Positions 15,985-24,829 of a stretch of 39,115 bases of DNA are shown here, in pieces. The stretch is from Sulfurospirillum tamanense. Lineage in GTDB: Bacteria > Campylobacterota > Campylobacteria > Campylobacterales > Campylobacteraceae. The notes beneath the pieces are model-generated. The model ran no database searches and had not been told where the DNA came from. It saw nothing but the letters and a program-made list of their open reading frames with translations. Each line of letters opens with the position of its first letter. Within the stretch, counting starts at the first letter, position 1. The position numbers and the translations under genes were made by a program. The stretch covers positions 1-39,115 of the forward strand of contig NZ_JAFHKK010000024.1 of NCBI RefSeq assembly GCF_016937535.1, given 5' to 3'.

Positions 15985-16570
15985 AGACCAAAAAGACATA
16001 CCCCGATTTTGGTCCGTGTGCTCCAATAACCAAAGATTGTTCAATGTCTGCCGTCTTTGAAGGTCCCGAAACAAACACCCCATAACCCGCTTTGTCAAAC
16101 CCAATGCGCTCATACGCTTCGTGCATAGTAGAAACTAACTGCGTTTTGTCCACTACAATCACAATATGTTGTGCCAAAAAGTAAAGGGCGCGGTGACGCA
16201 CCGAAGCGGCATCTAGCCACACCGCACCGTTTTCTGCCACAGCAAACTCCCCACGCACGATGGCCAAATCAACGTGCGCCACGTCATGAGGTGTAGCGTA
16301 TTTGGAGCCATCATCACTGCTCAGTCCGCACCCTTCCACATTGCACACAATATGTTCTGCCTCTTGAGCAATAGCACGAATAGCGTCGTCTAAATGGGTT
16401 TTATCTTCAAGTAAAACAGCCTTTCCCCCTACACTCGTAAGGGCAGTTGAGAATTGCTCAAAAAGATCTTCATACATAATCGTCGCAAACCCAGCATGCT
16501 CAGGCAACGGCGTATTACTTTGTTTTTTGTACTGACAAATGCTTTGAAGCATTGTTTCTTTACTGCTCAT
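15983..16570 (-). CDS. lutC: Lactate utilization protein C (LUD domain)
   Basis: 195 residues. LUD/DUF162 domain: VCNVEGCGLSSDDGSKYATP, ENGAVWLDAASVRHRALYFL, and the C-terminal GPSKTADIEQSLVIGAHGP motif. It is the third subunit of the non-flavin, iron-sulfur L-lactate dehydrogenase complex LutABC, which oxidises L-lactate to pyruvate and feeds electrons to the respiratory chain. The ATG overlaps the lutB stop by 4 bp. Confidence 0.93.
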   Translation of the reverse strand: MSSKETMLQSICQYKKQSNTPLPEHAGFATIMYEDLFEQFSTALTSVGGKAVLLEDKTHLDDAIRAIAQEAEHIVCNVEGCGLSSDDGSKYATPHDVAHVDLAIVRGEFAVAENGAVWLDAASVRHRALYFLAQHIVIVVDKTQLVSTMHEAYERIGFDKAGYGVFVSGPSKTADIEQSLVIGAHGPKSGYVFLV

Positions 16571-17940
16571 GATTGTTTCCTTTTTTGACGCTCAACATAA
16601 AGTTCTTTGAAACTCTTTTCGGGAAAATCCATCATTTCGCGGTGCTCTCCCCATGCGTTCATGGAACTATACATCATCCATCTAGGCAAATGTGGCACCA
16701 CTTTACGCGCCATTTTTCCACAAAAATCTAACACTTTCGGGTGCTGAAACAGCCACCCTGCAAAGCCTAAAGCCCGCTCTTTTTTCTTGTCCAAAAGCCC
16801 CGCTTTAACTACGTCTTGACGGTGAAAATAGAGCTGATGGTGCAAGTCAATGCGAATGGGACACACATTAGAGCACGACGCACACAGCGAACACGCGTAA
16901 GGCAACGTTTTGTGTTTAGCTAAATCTTTACAAGGCTCCAAGGTTGAGCCAATAGGACCTGGGATAGTCGCTTCGTAGCTAAACCCGCCACTGCGTCGGT
17001 ACACAGGACAGGTGTTCATGCACGCTCCACAACGAATGCAGTTTAAGGCTTGGGAGTAATGCTCGGAGCCCAAAATTGGTGAACGGCCATTGTCAACGAT
17101 GATGACATGCATCTCGCCGCCCTCGATTGGGCCGTGAAAATGGGAAGTATACGATGTGATGGGCTGCCCCGTAGCACTGCGTGCCAACAAGCGGGTAAAG
17201 ACCGCCAAATCTTGGAGGCGTGGGATGATTTTCTCAATCCCCATCGAGGCGATGTGTACTTTGGGGATAGTCGCGCCCAAATCCGCATTGCCCTCATTGG
17301 TGCACACCACAATGCCGCCCGTGTCAGCAATGGCATAGTTCACCCCCGTGATACCCACATCTGCTCCTAAAAATTTCTCACGTAAGTGCGCACGCGCTGC
17401 GCGGGTAAGGTAGGTGGGGTCATTGTTGCCCGCTTCTGTGCCAATGTGCTCTTGAAAGGTTTTACTTACGTCCTCTTTTTTGAGGTGAATGGCAGGCAAC
17501 ACGATGTGTGAAGGCGGCTCTTTGCGAAACTGAATGATGCGTTCGCCAAGGTCGGTGTCCACGACTTCGATGCCCTGCTCTTCCAGATAAGGGTTAAGAT
17601 GGCACTCTTCCGTGAGCATGGATTTACTCTTGACAACCTTTTTGGCATTGTGAAGGTTCAAAATCTGAAGCGTAATGCGGTTGTGTTCTTCGGCATTTTT
17701 AGCCCAATGCACCTGAATCCCCTTGGCCTTTGCGTTTTTCTCAAACGCCTCAAGGTAGGTATCGAGGTTTTCCATGGTGTGGGTTTTGATTTGTTGGGCT
17801 TTGCGGCGCAAGGCCTCCCACTCAGGAATGCTTTTACTAGCGCGGTCACGTTTTTCCCGCACAAACCACAGCGCTTTATCATGCCAATGGGTGCGCTCTA
17901 CGTCTTGGGTAAATTTAGCGGCTAACTCTGGGTGTCCCAT
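16567..17940 (-). CDS. lutB: Lactate utilization iron-sulfur protein B
   Basis: 457 residues, GGAG before the ATG. An N-terminal LUD-like domain (~60-290, with the GITGVNYAIADTGGIVVCTN segment) is followed by two ferredoxin-type 4Fe-4S motifs, CIRCGACMNTCPVYRR and CSLCASCSNVCPIRIDLH, and a C-terminal LutB region (KKKERALGFAGWLFQHPK). It is the electron-transfer core of the LutABC lactate dehydrogenase. Its start lies within the last 26 bp of lutA. Confidence 0.95.
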   Translation of the reverse strand: MGHPELAAKFTQDVERTHWHDKALWFVREKRDRASKSIPEWEALRRKAQQIKTHTMENLDTYLEAFEKNAKAKGIQVHWAKNAEEHNRITLQILNLHNAKKVVKSKSMLTEECHLNPYLEEQGIEVVDTDLGERIIQFRKEPPSHIVLPAIHLKKEDVSKTFQEHIGTEAGNNDPTYLTRAARAHLREKFLGADVGITGVNYAIADTGGIVVCTNEGNADLGATIPKVHIASMGIEKIIPRLQDLAVFTRLLARSATGQPITSYTSHFHGPIEGGEMHVIIVDNGRSPILGSEHYSQALNCIRCGACMNTCPVYRRSGGFSYEATIPGPIGSTLEPCKDLAKHKTLPYACSLCASCSNVCPIRIDLHHQLYFHRQDVVKAGLLDKKKERALGFAGWLFQHPKVLDFCGKMARKVVPHLPRWMMYSSMNAWGEHREMMDFPEKSFKELYVERQKRKQS

Positions 17941-18682
17941 GGGGGTCTCCTCCGTTTAGAATCTGAACAATGTGAATAATTCGTAAAGGTTTGCCTTGAC
18001 GGCGGATAAGTCCGTCCATGTGCATCAAACACGACAAATCGGCCCCTGTGATGATTTCTGCGCCTGCTTTTAGGTGGTCATCAATGCGGTCTGTGCCCAT
18101 AAATGCTGAAATGGCACTCTCAGTAATGGCAAAGGTGCCACCAAAACCGCAACACTCATCCACGCGCCCTAGCTTAACCAACTCAATGTCGTTTACTTTA
18201 GCAAGCAAGGCTTCGAGTTTGTTAAAGTAGGGGATATTGCGCTCACTGGGTGCACCAAGCCCTGCGTCACGGTGAGAGTGACAGCTGTTATGTAAGCCTA
18301 CTTTATAGGGAAAGGAAACATTGAAGGTTTCAGGCTTAATGATGTCGTGCAAAAATTCGCAGATTTCAAAGGTTCTGGTTTTTAAGCGCTCAAAGTCAGG
18401 GTCGCCTGCTAAAAATTGGTTGTAATTGTTGCGCACCATGGAAACACAGCTTCCGCTTGGCCCTACCACATAATCGTACTTTTTAAAAAGATCCACAAAA
18501 CGTCGTGCTAACGTTTCCATGTCTTTAGTGCAACCCGTGTTGGCCATGGGTTGCCCACAGCACGTTTGTTCTAGTGGATACTCCACTTCAAGTCCCTGTT
18601 TTTCAAGCAGTTCCAGTGTTGCCATCGAGGCACCCGGATACAACTCATTCATATAACAGGGGATAAAAAGCCCTATTTTCAT
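17915..18682 (-). CDS. lutA: Lactate utilization protein A (CCG domain)
   Basis: 255 residues; AGGAG stands 9 bp before the ATG. Two cysteine-rich CCG modules are visible: CYMNELYPG with CCGQPMANTGC, and HNSCHSHRDAG with DECCGFGGTF. These resemble heterodisulfide-reductase and glycolate-oxidase iron-sulfur subunits. It is the first gene of the lutABC operon, whose order and overlaps match other bacteria. Confidence 0.95.
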   Translation of the reverse strand: MKIGLFIPCYMNELYPGASMATLELLEKQGLEVEYPLEQTCCGQPMANTGCTKDMETLARRFVDLFKKYDYVVGPSGSCVSMVRNNYNQFLAGDPDFERLKTRTFEICEFLHDIIKPETFNVSFPYKVGLHNSCHSHRDAGLGAPSERNIPYFNKLEALLAKVNDIELVKLGRVDECCGFGGTFAITESAISAFMGTDRIDDHLKAGAEIITGADLSCLMHMDGLIRRQGKPLRIIHIVQILNGGDPHGTPRVSR

Positions 18683-18715
18683 GCTTGCCGCTCCTGTGTT
18701 GATTAAAATGCTTTT

Positions 18716-18721
18716 ATTGTA
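18716..18721 (-). promoter_or_regulatory. Putative -10 element of lutABC
   Basis: TACAAT on the minus strand in CTGTTACAATAAAAGC, 34 bp upstream of lutA. Confidence 0.45.
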
Positions 18722-18817
18722 ACAGACTCAATATGAGATTCGGATGAAAAAGAGATATTCGGTATTTTAGATTGACGCAATATGCCCAAAAATTCACACC
18801 CCAGAAGCGTTGTGTGC

Positions 18818-18823
18818 TACAAT
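18818..18823 (+). promoter_or_regulatory. Putative -10 element of the DEAD-box helicase gene
   Basis: TACAAT in GTGTGCTACAATACG, with a TG-type extension just upstream, 28 bp before the ATG. Confidence 0.45.
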
Positions 18824-18851
18824 ACGCCAAACCACACGAGGAACTTCTTTT

Positions 18852-20075
18852 ATGCCTTTTAGCACTCTTGGACTCTCACCTCTTTTTAACGCTTCCCTCT
18901 TGGAAAATGGCTTCACAACCCCCACGCCCATTCAACACAAGGTCATCCCTTTGGTTCTTGAAAATAAGGACATCATCGCCCTTGCCCAAACAGGTAGTGG
19001 CAAAACGGCCAGCTTTGTCTTGCCCCTCTTGCATACTCTTTCTAACGCACCAAAAACCCGCGCCCCAAACATCCTTGTGCTCACCCCCACGCGCGAGCTT
19101 GCCGTCCAAGTGGCGCAGGCGTTTTCTCTTTTTGGAAGCGCACTTTCTCAGCCTCCGCGGGTCGTAAGCATCATCGGTGGAGAAGGATTGGGAGAACAGA
19201 TGCGCTTGGTGCAACAAGGGTGTGATGTGGTCGTAGCTACACCAGGACGCTTGCTTGAAATCCTCCAAAAAGGGCAAATTTCCCTCTACCATGTAAAGAC
19301 GTTGGTGCTAGATGAAGCAGATAAAATGTTGAGCCTTGGCTTTAGTGAAGCCCTCGAATCCTTGCTTCACGCCCTGCCAAGCGCTCGCCAAAACCTGCTC
19401 TTTTCTGCATCCTACCCTCCCTCTATGGAAACCCTCGCACGCACTATTAGCGACAACTTTTTATGGGTCAACCAAGAGAGCGCTCCTACCGTCCAAGAGC
19501 TCATCCAGCGGGCCATCAAAGTAGATGCGCACAACCGTGGGCCACTTTTGCGTCACCTCTTATCTACCCACAAATGGGCACAAGTGCTTGTCTTTATGTC
19601 CAATAAAAGAGCGGCCGATAACATCGCGGCAAAATTTCACAAACATGGCTTTAACACCACCTCTTTTCATGGAAACCTCTCCCAAGAAGAGCGCGTTCAA
19701 ACCCTAGAAGCGTTCAAAACCCACAAGGTGGCCCTGCTTTTTGCCACCGACATTGCCGCGCGCGGACTGGACATCAAAGGCATTGAATGCGTTGTAAACT
19801 TTGACCTTCCCCGTTCCACCGAGGATTACATCCACCGTGTGGGAAGGACGGCTAGAGCGGGGCGTGGGGGCGAGAGCATCACCTTTGTGACCCCCGAAAA
19901 CCACGCCCATTTTGCCCTCATTCAAAAGCGCTGTCACACCTCCATGGCACTTGAATCCATCAGTGGATTTGAAAGCACCACGCCGTGTGCGCTCCCGCCA
20001 AAAGGCCAAGCGCCCGTAAAGGGCAAGCGCAAAAGCAAAAAAGACAAATTAAGAGAGAAGGCGCAAGAGGCGTAA
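18852..20075 (+). CDS. DEAD-box ATP-dependent RNA helicase (RhlE-like)
   Basis: 407 residues from the ATG at 18852; the open frame reaches 18810 only through a TTG inside the promoter. Motifs in order: Q motif (NGFTTPTPIQ), I AQTGSGKT, Ia PTRELA, Ib TPGRLLE, II DEAD, III SAS in place of the usual SAT, IV VFMSNKRAAD, V ATDIAARGLD, VI HRVGRTARAGR. A short basic tail (KGKRKSKKDKLREK) likely binds RNA. It probably helps ribosome assembly or mRNA turnover. The SAS variant is conservative and should not abolish activity. Confidence 0.94.
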   Translation: MPFSTLGLSPLFNASLLENGFTTPTPIQHKVIPLVLENKDIIALAQTGSGKTASFVLPLLHTLSNAPKTRAPNILVLTPTRELAVQVAQAFSLFGSALSQPPRVVSIIGGEGLGEQMRLVQQGCDVVVATPGRLLEILQKGQISLYHVKTLVLDEADKMLSLGFSEALESLLHALPSARQNLLFSASYPPSMETLARTISDNFLWVNQESAPTVQELIQRAIKVDAHNRGPLLRHLLSTHKWAQVLVFMSNKRAADNIAAKFHKHGFNTTSFHGNLSQEERVQTLEAFKTHKVALLFATDIAARGLDIKGIECVVNFDLPRSTEDYIHRVGRTARAGRGGESITFVTPENHAHFALIQKRCHTSMALESISGFESTTPCALPPKGQAPVKGKRKSKKDKLREKAQEA

Positions 20076-20114
20076 AAATCCTTTACATGTAAAGGATTTT
20101 GGGCTTACATGTAA
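20075..20114. terminator. 26-bp palindrome and second core between convergent helicase and efflux genes
   Basis: 20075-20100 is a perfect 26-bp palindrome with A-rich left and T-rich right ends around CCTTTACATGTAAAGG, so it resembles a bidirectional intrinsic terminator. A second core (TTACATGTAA, 20105-20114) follows 4 bp later. It begins at the last base of the helicase stop codon and ends 9 bp before the stop of the outer membrane factor gene. Confidence 0.7.
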
Positions 20115-20123
20115 CGTCAAATC

Positions 20124-21494
20124 CTACTTTTCCCATCCACCCCCTAAGACTTTATGGAGCGTGACGGTTGCGTTAAGTAAGGAAAGTAGTTGGGTTGCCC
20201 GCTGGTCTTGGGCTTGGTAAAAAGAGCGTTGGGCATCCAAAAGGGTGGCATAATCACTCACGCCCTCTTGGTACAGCAAAGTAGACTGGGCTAAAGTTGT
20301 TTTTTCAAGTGCCAAAATCTCCTCTTGCAACGCAAGCTGCTGGGTGCTCAAAGCTTGGTCCAGCAAAGCATCTTCTACCTCTTTTAGTGCTGTAAGAATA
20401 GTCTTTTCATACGCCAATAATGCTTCGTTGCCTCGAGAGCGTGCCGCGTTTAATGCCTCTTTTATGTTACCACCATCAAAAAGCGTGTACGCAAGAACCC
20501 CCTCCAAAACGCTTGTCAAAGGGTTGGAAAGAGAAAGCAACGCGGTACTAGCAAGCCCCGTGTTGCCTGTTAATTTGAAGCTAGGAAAGCGTTGCGCGCT
20601 TGCCACGATGATGGCATCTTCTGCGTTTTTTAATTTGGCCATCATTGAAGCAATGTCAGGTCGTCGGACCAAAAGCTCCGAAGGAATCCCTGACCCAACA
20701 CGCAAAGGGGTGATTTCATCAAAAGAGACAAGGGGAACTTCAAACTCTTGCGGGGCTTTTCCTACCAACAACGCCAAAGCATTAGCTGTTTGCTTGGCTT
20801 GGCTTTGCAATGCCACAAGGGCCACTGTGTTTTGGAGCAAAGAGGAGTTTTGGCGGTTAATATCCACTTGTGTCGCCAAACCCTCCGCTTCTTTGTGCGT
20901 TACAATCGTTAAAAGCTGTTGTGCGATTTGGACATTTTCTTTCGCGAGTGTCACGCGCTTTTGCAGTGCCGCTAGGCGCAAGTAGTACTCCACAACACTC
21001 GCACTCAAAGAAAGACGCAACGTGTCTAAGTCGTATTGGCTTGCCATGTAAGAGGTTTGTGCCATGCGGGTTTGTGCTGCTACTTTTCCCCAAAAATCTA
21101 CCTCATACGCCACATTCAAAGAGAGGCTTGAAGCCTCACTGCGCGTTGATACGCCATCTGCATTAACCCCTCTGGCCGAAGTCTGCGCTGTGAGCGCAAA
21201 AGGGAGGACATTTGCCTCAGCAATGCGCACTTGTGTGCGTGCTTGTTCTAGCCGCTCATAGGCCATTAAAATATCGTGGTTATTAACAAGGGCCTCTTCC
21301 ACAAGGGCATTTAAAGGATCGATATTAAATTTTTCCCACCATTGAGGCGAGATTTCATTTTCTTCTTGTGCCACTTCGGTGCTGTAAGCACTGGGAAGGA
21401 TTTGCTTGGAGTTTAGAGCTTGTTCGTGCATACTGCATCCTCCCAACACTAATCCTATCATCACTATTCCAATTTGCTTCATCGTTTTCCTCAT
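20124..21494 (-). CDS. Outer membrane efflux lipoprotein (TolC/NodT family)
   Basis: 456 residues. The signal peptide ends in a lipobox (MIGLVLGGCSM), so the protein is probably lipidated at Cys. Two OEP repeats follow, with long coiled helices (VEEALVNNHDILMAYERLEQ; TRSEASSLSLNVAYEVDFWG; LLVRRPDIASMMAKLKNAED). It should form the outer membrane duct of the tripartite pump encoded upstream. Its ATG shares one base with the macB stop. Confidence 0.92.
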   Translation of the reverse strand: MRKTMKQIGIVMIGLVLGGCSMHEQALNSKQILPSAYSTEVAQEENEISPQWWEKFNIDPLNALVEEALVNNHDILMAYERLEQARTQVRIAEANVLPFALTAQTSARGVNADGVSTRSEASSLSLNVAYEVDFWGKVAAQTRMAQTSYMASQYDLDTLRLSLSASVVEYYLRLAALQKRVTLAKENVQIAQQLLTIVTHKEAEGLATQVDINRQNSSLLQNTVALVALQSQAKQTANALALLVGKAPQEFEVPLVSFDEITPLRVGSGIPSELLVRRPDIASMMAKLKNAEDAIIVASAQRFPSFKLTGNTGLASTALLSLSNPLTSVLEGVLAYTLFDGGNIKEALNAARSRGNEALLAYEKTILTALKEVEDALLDQALSTQQLALQEEILALEKTTLAQSTLLYQEGVSDYATLLDAQRSFYQAQDQRATQLLSLLNATVTLHKVLGGGWEK

Positions 21495-23428
21495 TATTCT
21501 GATGCCAAAGCGACCACAGGGTCAAGCTTGGCTGCTTTTTTGGCGGGCAAGTACCCAAACACAAGGCCCGTTAAAAACGAACACCCAAAGGCCAAGGCAA
21601 CAGGCCACACCGAGTACACCACCCCAATACCAAAATAGCCCACAACAGCCGTCACTGTTAGTCCAATAACAACCCCAATAAACCCTCCCAAGGCTGAAAC
21701 CACAATGGCCTCGATGAGAAATTGTTGCATAATGTTGCGCATCCTTGCACCATTGGCCATGCGGATGCCTATCTCTTTAGTGCGCTCCGTGACACTCACG
21801 AGCATGATGTTCATGATCCCAATGCCACCCACAAGCAAGGAAATTCCTGCGATGGAGCCTAGTAAAATCGTCAACGTGTTTTGGGTTTGGCTCACATTTT
21901 CAATCAATGAAGCCATGTTGCGGATGCGAAAATCCTCCACTCCGTGACGTGCCAACAAAAGAGCTTCGATCTCTTTTTGGGTTCTATCGATATGCTTTAC
22001 ATCCTCTACTGCTACGGTAATGTTGCGCAAGTTCTGATACCCTAAAATATGTAAACTTCCCGTAGTGTAGGGCATAAACACCACATCGTCTTCATCTTCC
22101 CCCATGGCCGAAGCCCCTCGCTCGCTCATTACTCCAATAACTTGAAACAAGATATTTCCCACCAACACAAATTCCCCTAAGGGGTCTTTCTCTCCAAACA
22201 AAGATGTAGCCACGGTCTGCCCAAGCACAATCACCTTAGCGAGGTTGTCTTCATCTTCTTGGGTAAAAAAAGTGCCTTGCGCCACTGGCCAACTACGCAC
22301 AAGTGGCAAGGCATAAGAAGTGGTATTAATAGGAGTTTGTGCATCATTATTGCCATAACGCACGGTGGTATTGCGTCTGGACTCAGGCATGGTGCCTAGA
22401 ATATTTTCCATCATATCAATAGCCTTCATGTCTTCAGGCACGAGTGTGGCAATGTTAGCAAATCCTCTTGTATTTGGCCCACCAGGGCGAATTACTAGTA
22501 AATTCGTTCCTAAAGAACTAATGCGGTCCACCACCTCTTTTTTTGCCCCATCGCCAATAGCAAGCATCACGATGACAGAAGCCACCCCAATGACGATGCC
22601 AAGAAGAGTCAAAATGGTGCGAAAAATATTCATTCGCAACGCACGCAACGAGGATTTCATAGACTCAGCTAGTTCAAAAAAGAGGGTGCTTTTAGAGGGT
22701 GGTGGGGTTTTGAAAGAAGCCTTTTTACATGTAACGTCTCGCACCGTGTCGCCAATAATCTCCCCATCTTTAATCTCTATCACACGGTTTGCGTGGCTTG
22801 CTACTTCTTTGGAGTGGATGATGAGAATGAGCGTATGGCCTGCTTGCCAAAACTCAATAAGTAGCTTCATCACGTCTTCACCACTTTTGCTATCAAGCGC
22901 GCCGGTGGGCTCATCGGCTAAAATAATCTGCCCGCCGTTCATGAGCGCTCTGGCAATGGAAACCCGCTGTTGTTGGCCACCTGAGAGTTGATTGGGGCGG
23001 TAAGTAAGACGTTCTTCAAGGCCAAGATACCTCAGCAGCTCCACAGCACGTTCTTGGCGTACCTCAAGGCTAGCCCCTGCGTACACGGCAGGCATTTCAA
23101 CGTTTTGACTGGCGTTAAGTGAATGGATGAGGTTGTAGCTTTGAAACACAAACCCGAAAGACTCACGGCGCAAGCGGGCAAGCCCATCGGCATCAAGCCT
23201 AGAAACATCTGTCCCTTTAAAAATATAACTTCCCGAACTTGGTCTATCTAAACAGCCCAAAATATTCATTAGGGTAGATTTGCCCGAACCCGATGCCCCC
23301 ACGATAGCCACAAACTCACCCGAGTGAATTGTAAGATTCAACCCTTTTAAAACTTGGACTGCGGCTTCTTTTTCCCCATAAGAACGGGTGATGTCAACCA
23401 ATGTAACAAGTGGCGCTGCCTGCTGCAT
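21494..23428 (-). CDS. macB: MacB-type ABC transporter (ATPase-permease fusion)
   Basis: 644 residues, the family's usual length. The N-terminal ABC domain has Walker [10 protein letters not shown], signature LSGGQQQR and Walker [12 protein letters not shown]. The C-terminal half has one membrane helix (~270-290), a large MacB_PCD periplasmic domain, and three more helices of the FtsX type ([39 protein letters not shown]). It is the mechanotransmitting inner-membrane pump for macrolides, peptides, toxins or lipids. It has one-base overlaps (TAATG) with macA and with the outer membrane factor gene. Confidence 0.95.
   Translation of the reverse strand: MQQAAPLVTLVDITRSYGEKEAAVQVLKGLNLTIHSGEFVAIVGASGSGKSTLMNILGCLDRPSSGSYIFKGTDVSRLDADGLARLRRESFGFVFQSYNLIHSLNASQNVEMPAVYAGASLEVRQERAVELLRYLGLEERLTYRPNQLSGGQQQRVSIARALMNGGQIILADEPTGALDSKSGEDVMKLLIEFWQAGHTLILIIHSKEVASHANRVIEIKDGEIIGDTVRDVTCKKASFKTPPPSKSTLFFELAESMKSSLRALRMNIFRTILTLLGIVIGVASVIVMLAIGDGAKKEVVDRISSLGTNLLVIRPGGPNTRGFANIATLVPEDMKAIDMMENILGTMPESRRNTTVRYGNNDAQTPINTTSYALPLVRSWPVAQGTFFTQEDEDNLAKVIVLGQTVATSLFGEKDPLGEFVLVGNILFQVIGVMSERGASAMGEDEDDVVFMPYTTGSLHILGYQNLRNITVAVEDVKHIDRTQKEIEALLLARHGVEDFRIRNMASLIENVSQTQNTLTILLGSIAGISLLVGGIGIMNIMLVSVTERTKEIGIRMANGARMRNIMQQFLIEAIVVSALGGFIGVVIGLTVTAVVGYFGIGVVYSVWPVALAFGCSFLTGLVFGYLPAKKAAKLDPVVALASE
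22725..22734. repeat. Iterated palindrome copy inside macB
   Basis: Core TTACATGTAA, read on the minus strand as ACA-TGT-AAA (VTCKK), in the linker between the ABC domain and the first membrane helix, where sequence is free to vary. Confidence 0.9.
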
Positions 23429-24699
23429 TAACGAGGCCTTTGGGCGACAGCTGTACTGTTTGCGCGATTAACACTAGTTGTTCTGACAACATTGGATGTT
23501 ACTAATGTTTCCCCCTCTTTGACGCCTGAGAGAATTTGTGCATGGATGCGGTTTGTCACACCCACTTGCACTACGCGCTCCTCAATGGTTCCATTTTCTA
23601 GAACAACCTTTACCAAGGCTTCCTTGGGGACACTTTGGGTTTGATTTTCTCGCGAAGGACGTCGTCTTTCTTGCTCTTCTCCACGAGGCTGACGCGGGCT
23701 CTCCTTTTTTGCGCTAGGAGTTTGGGAAGGTTGAGCGCTTTGGGTGTTAACAGGAAGAGCATGCAAGGCTGAGAGAGGTACCAACACCCCATTGCGCGCC
23801 CGCGCTTTGATAAAAAACACCTGTACTGTCATGGAAGTCATGAGCTCCCCTGCGGTGTTGTCAACATCAAAAAGGGCATTATAAAGAACAACATTGTTTG
23901 TAATAGTGGGCGTAGGTTCAACCATCTCCAACACCCCATTCCAACGCTTTTGGCTACCAAGGGTTTTAAAGTAGACGCCCATTCCTTTTTTAAGGTGCAA
24001 CACGTCCGCTTCAGATACTTCTGCACGCACAGTCATGGTGGCCAAATCGGCAATGGTTAAGATGGTGGGCGTTGACTGGTTAGCGTTGAGGGTTTGGCCT
24101 TTTTTCGCACTTACAGAAACCACTGTTCCGCTTACAGGTGCGTAAATGCGCGTGTATTGGAGGTTGGCTTCTTCAGCGCGCAAGGTGGACTCGTTTTGCT
24201 CAATCTGCGCTTCAAGCATCTTCACTTGCGCTTTGGCCGAAGTGTAACTTAGTTCGGCGTTTTGCAAACTCTCCAAGGTTGCTACGTTTTGCGCGTGCAA
24301 GCGCTGTTGCCGTTCATAGACGATTTTAGCAAGAGCGGCTTGGGCTTTTCTGTCTTCCATTTGGGCTTTTTGGTACTTTAATTGAGCCCTTGTGCCGTCC
24401 ACTTTGGCTTCGTACACGGTCGCATCGATGGTGGCTAAAAGCTGTCCTTCCTCCACCTTATCGCCCACCTCAACCAAAATCTCCATCACTTGACCCGAAA
24501 CCTGCGCGCCCACATCAACCGTCTCATGAGGCTCCACGGATCCCGTCGCTGTGACAACATCTTCAATGTCATCCACGAACGCCTTTACATGTACAAGTGC
24601 GGGTGCAGGGTTTTGTCCTTTTTGGTACTGTAAATACCCCACATATCCTCCTCCGCCCATAAGACCCAACAGAACAAACAATACAACCAACCGTTTCAT
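23428..24699 (-). CDS. macA: MacA-type periplasmic adaptor (membrane fusion protein)
   Basis: 423 residues. N-terminal membrane anchor ([20 protein letters not shown]), first lipoyl half ([20 protein letters not shown]), a coiled-coil hairpin (~100-190), second lipoyl half ([21 protein letters not shown]), beta-barrel and membrane-proximal domains. A low-complexity Q/P/R/E-rich insertion (~318-360) interrupts the membrane-proximal region, an oddity shared in style with the PepSY protein next door. A weak palindrome (TTTACATGTAC, 24584-24594) codes VHVK near the start. Confidence 0.93.
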   Translation of the reverse strand: MKRLVVLFVLLGLMGGGGYVGYLQYQKGQNPAPALVHVKAFVDDIEDVVTATGSVEPHETVDVGAQVSGQVMEILVEVGDKVEEGQLLATIDATVYEAKVDGTRAQLKYQKAQMEDRKAQAALAKIVYERQQRLHAQNVATLESLQNAELSYTSAKAQVKMLEAQIEQNESTLRAEEANLQYTRIYAPVSGTVVSVSAKKGQTLNANQSTPTILTIADLATMTVRAEVSEADVLHLKKGMGVYFKTLGSQKRWNGVLEMVEPTPTITNNVVLYNALFDVDNTAGELMTSMTVQVFFIKARARNGVLVPLSALHALPVNTQSAQPSQTPSAKKESPRQPRGEEQERRRPSRENQTQSVPKEALVKVVLENGTIEERVVQVGVTNRIHAQILSGVKEGETLVTSNVVRTTSVNRANSTAVAQRPR

Positions 24700-24713
24700 T
24701 TTTTTTCATCACC

Positions 24714-24725
24714 TTTACATGTAAA
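24714..24725. repeat. Iterated palindrome copy upstream of macA
   Basis: CCTTTACATGTAAAG in the leader of macA. The arm supplies AAAGG 12 bp before the ATG, a longer spacing than ideal. Confidence 0.9.
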
Positions 24726-24749
24726 GTCTTTAAACGCACTAACCCAGTA

Positions 24750-24776
24750 CCTTCATTTTGTATAGCATTATGAAGG
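24750..24776 (-). promoter_or_regulatory. Inverted repeat flanking a putative macA -10
   Basis: CCTTCAT (24750-24756) and ATGAAGG (24770-24776) are perfect inverted repeats. On the minus strand they enclose GCTATACAAAA, whose TATACA could be the macAB -10. A repressor bound here would block the promoter, as TetR/MarR-type regulators do for efflux pumps; no regulator gene is in the window. Confidence 0.45.
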
Positions 24777-24794
24777 CATTAGGTTAATGGTTTT

Positions 24795-24828
24795 TTAATA
24801 AGCCAAAAAAGGGAAAACCCCTCCTTTG
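24795..24828 (-). terminator. Putative intrinsic terminator after the PepSY gene
   Basis: On the minus strand CCAAAGGAGGGGTTTTCCC is followed by TTTTTTGG, giving a GGG/CCC stem with a TTTT loop and a T-run, right after the stop of the PepSY gene. Confidence 0.4.
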
Positions 24829-24829
24829 G

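Noticed and set aside
24584-24594. TTTACATGTAC in macA
   Set aside because: One arm is broken at the last position; noted in the macA entry but not counted.
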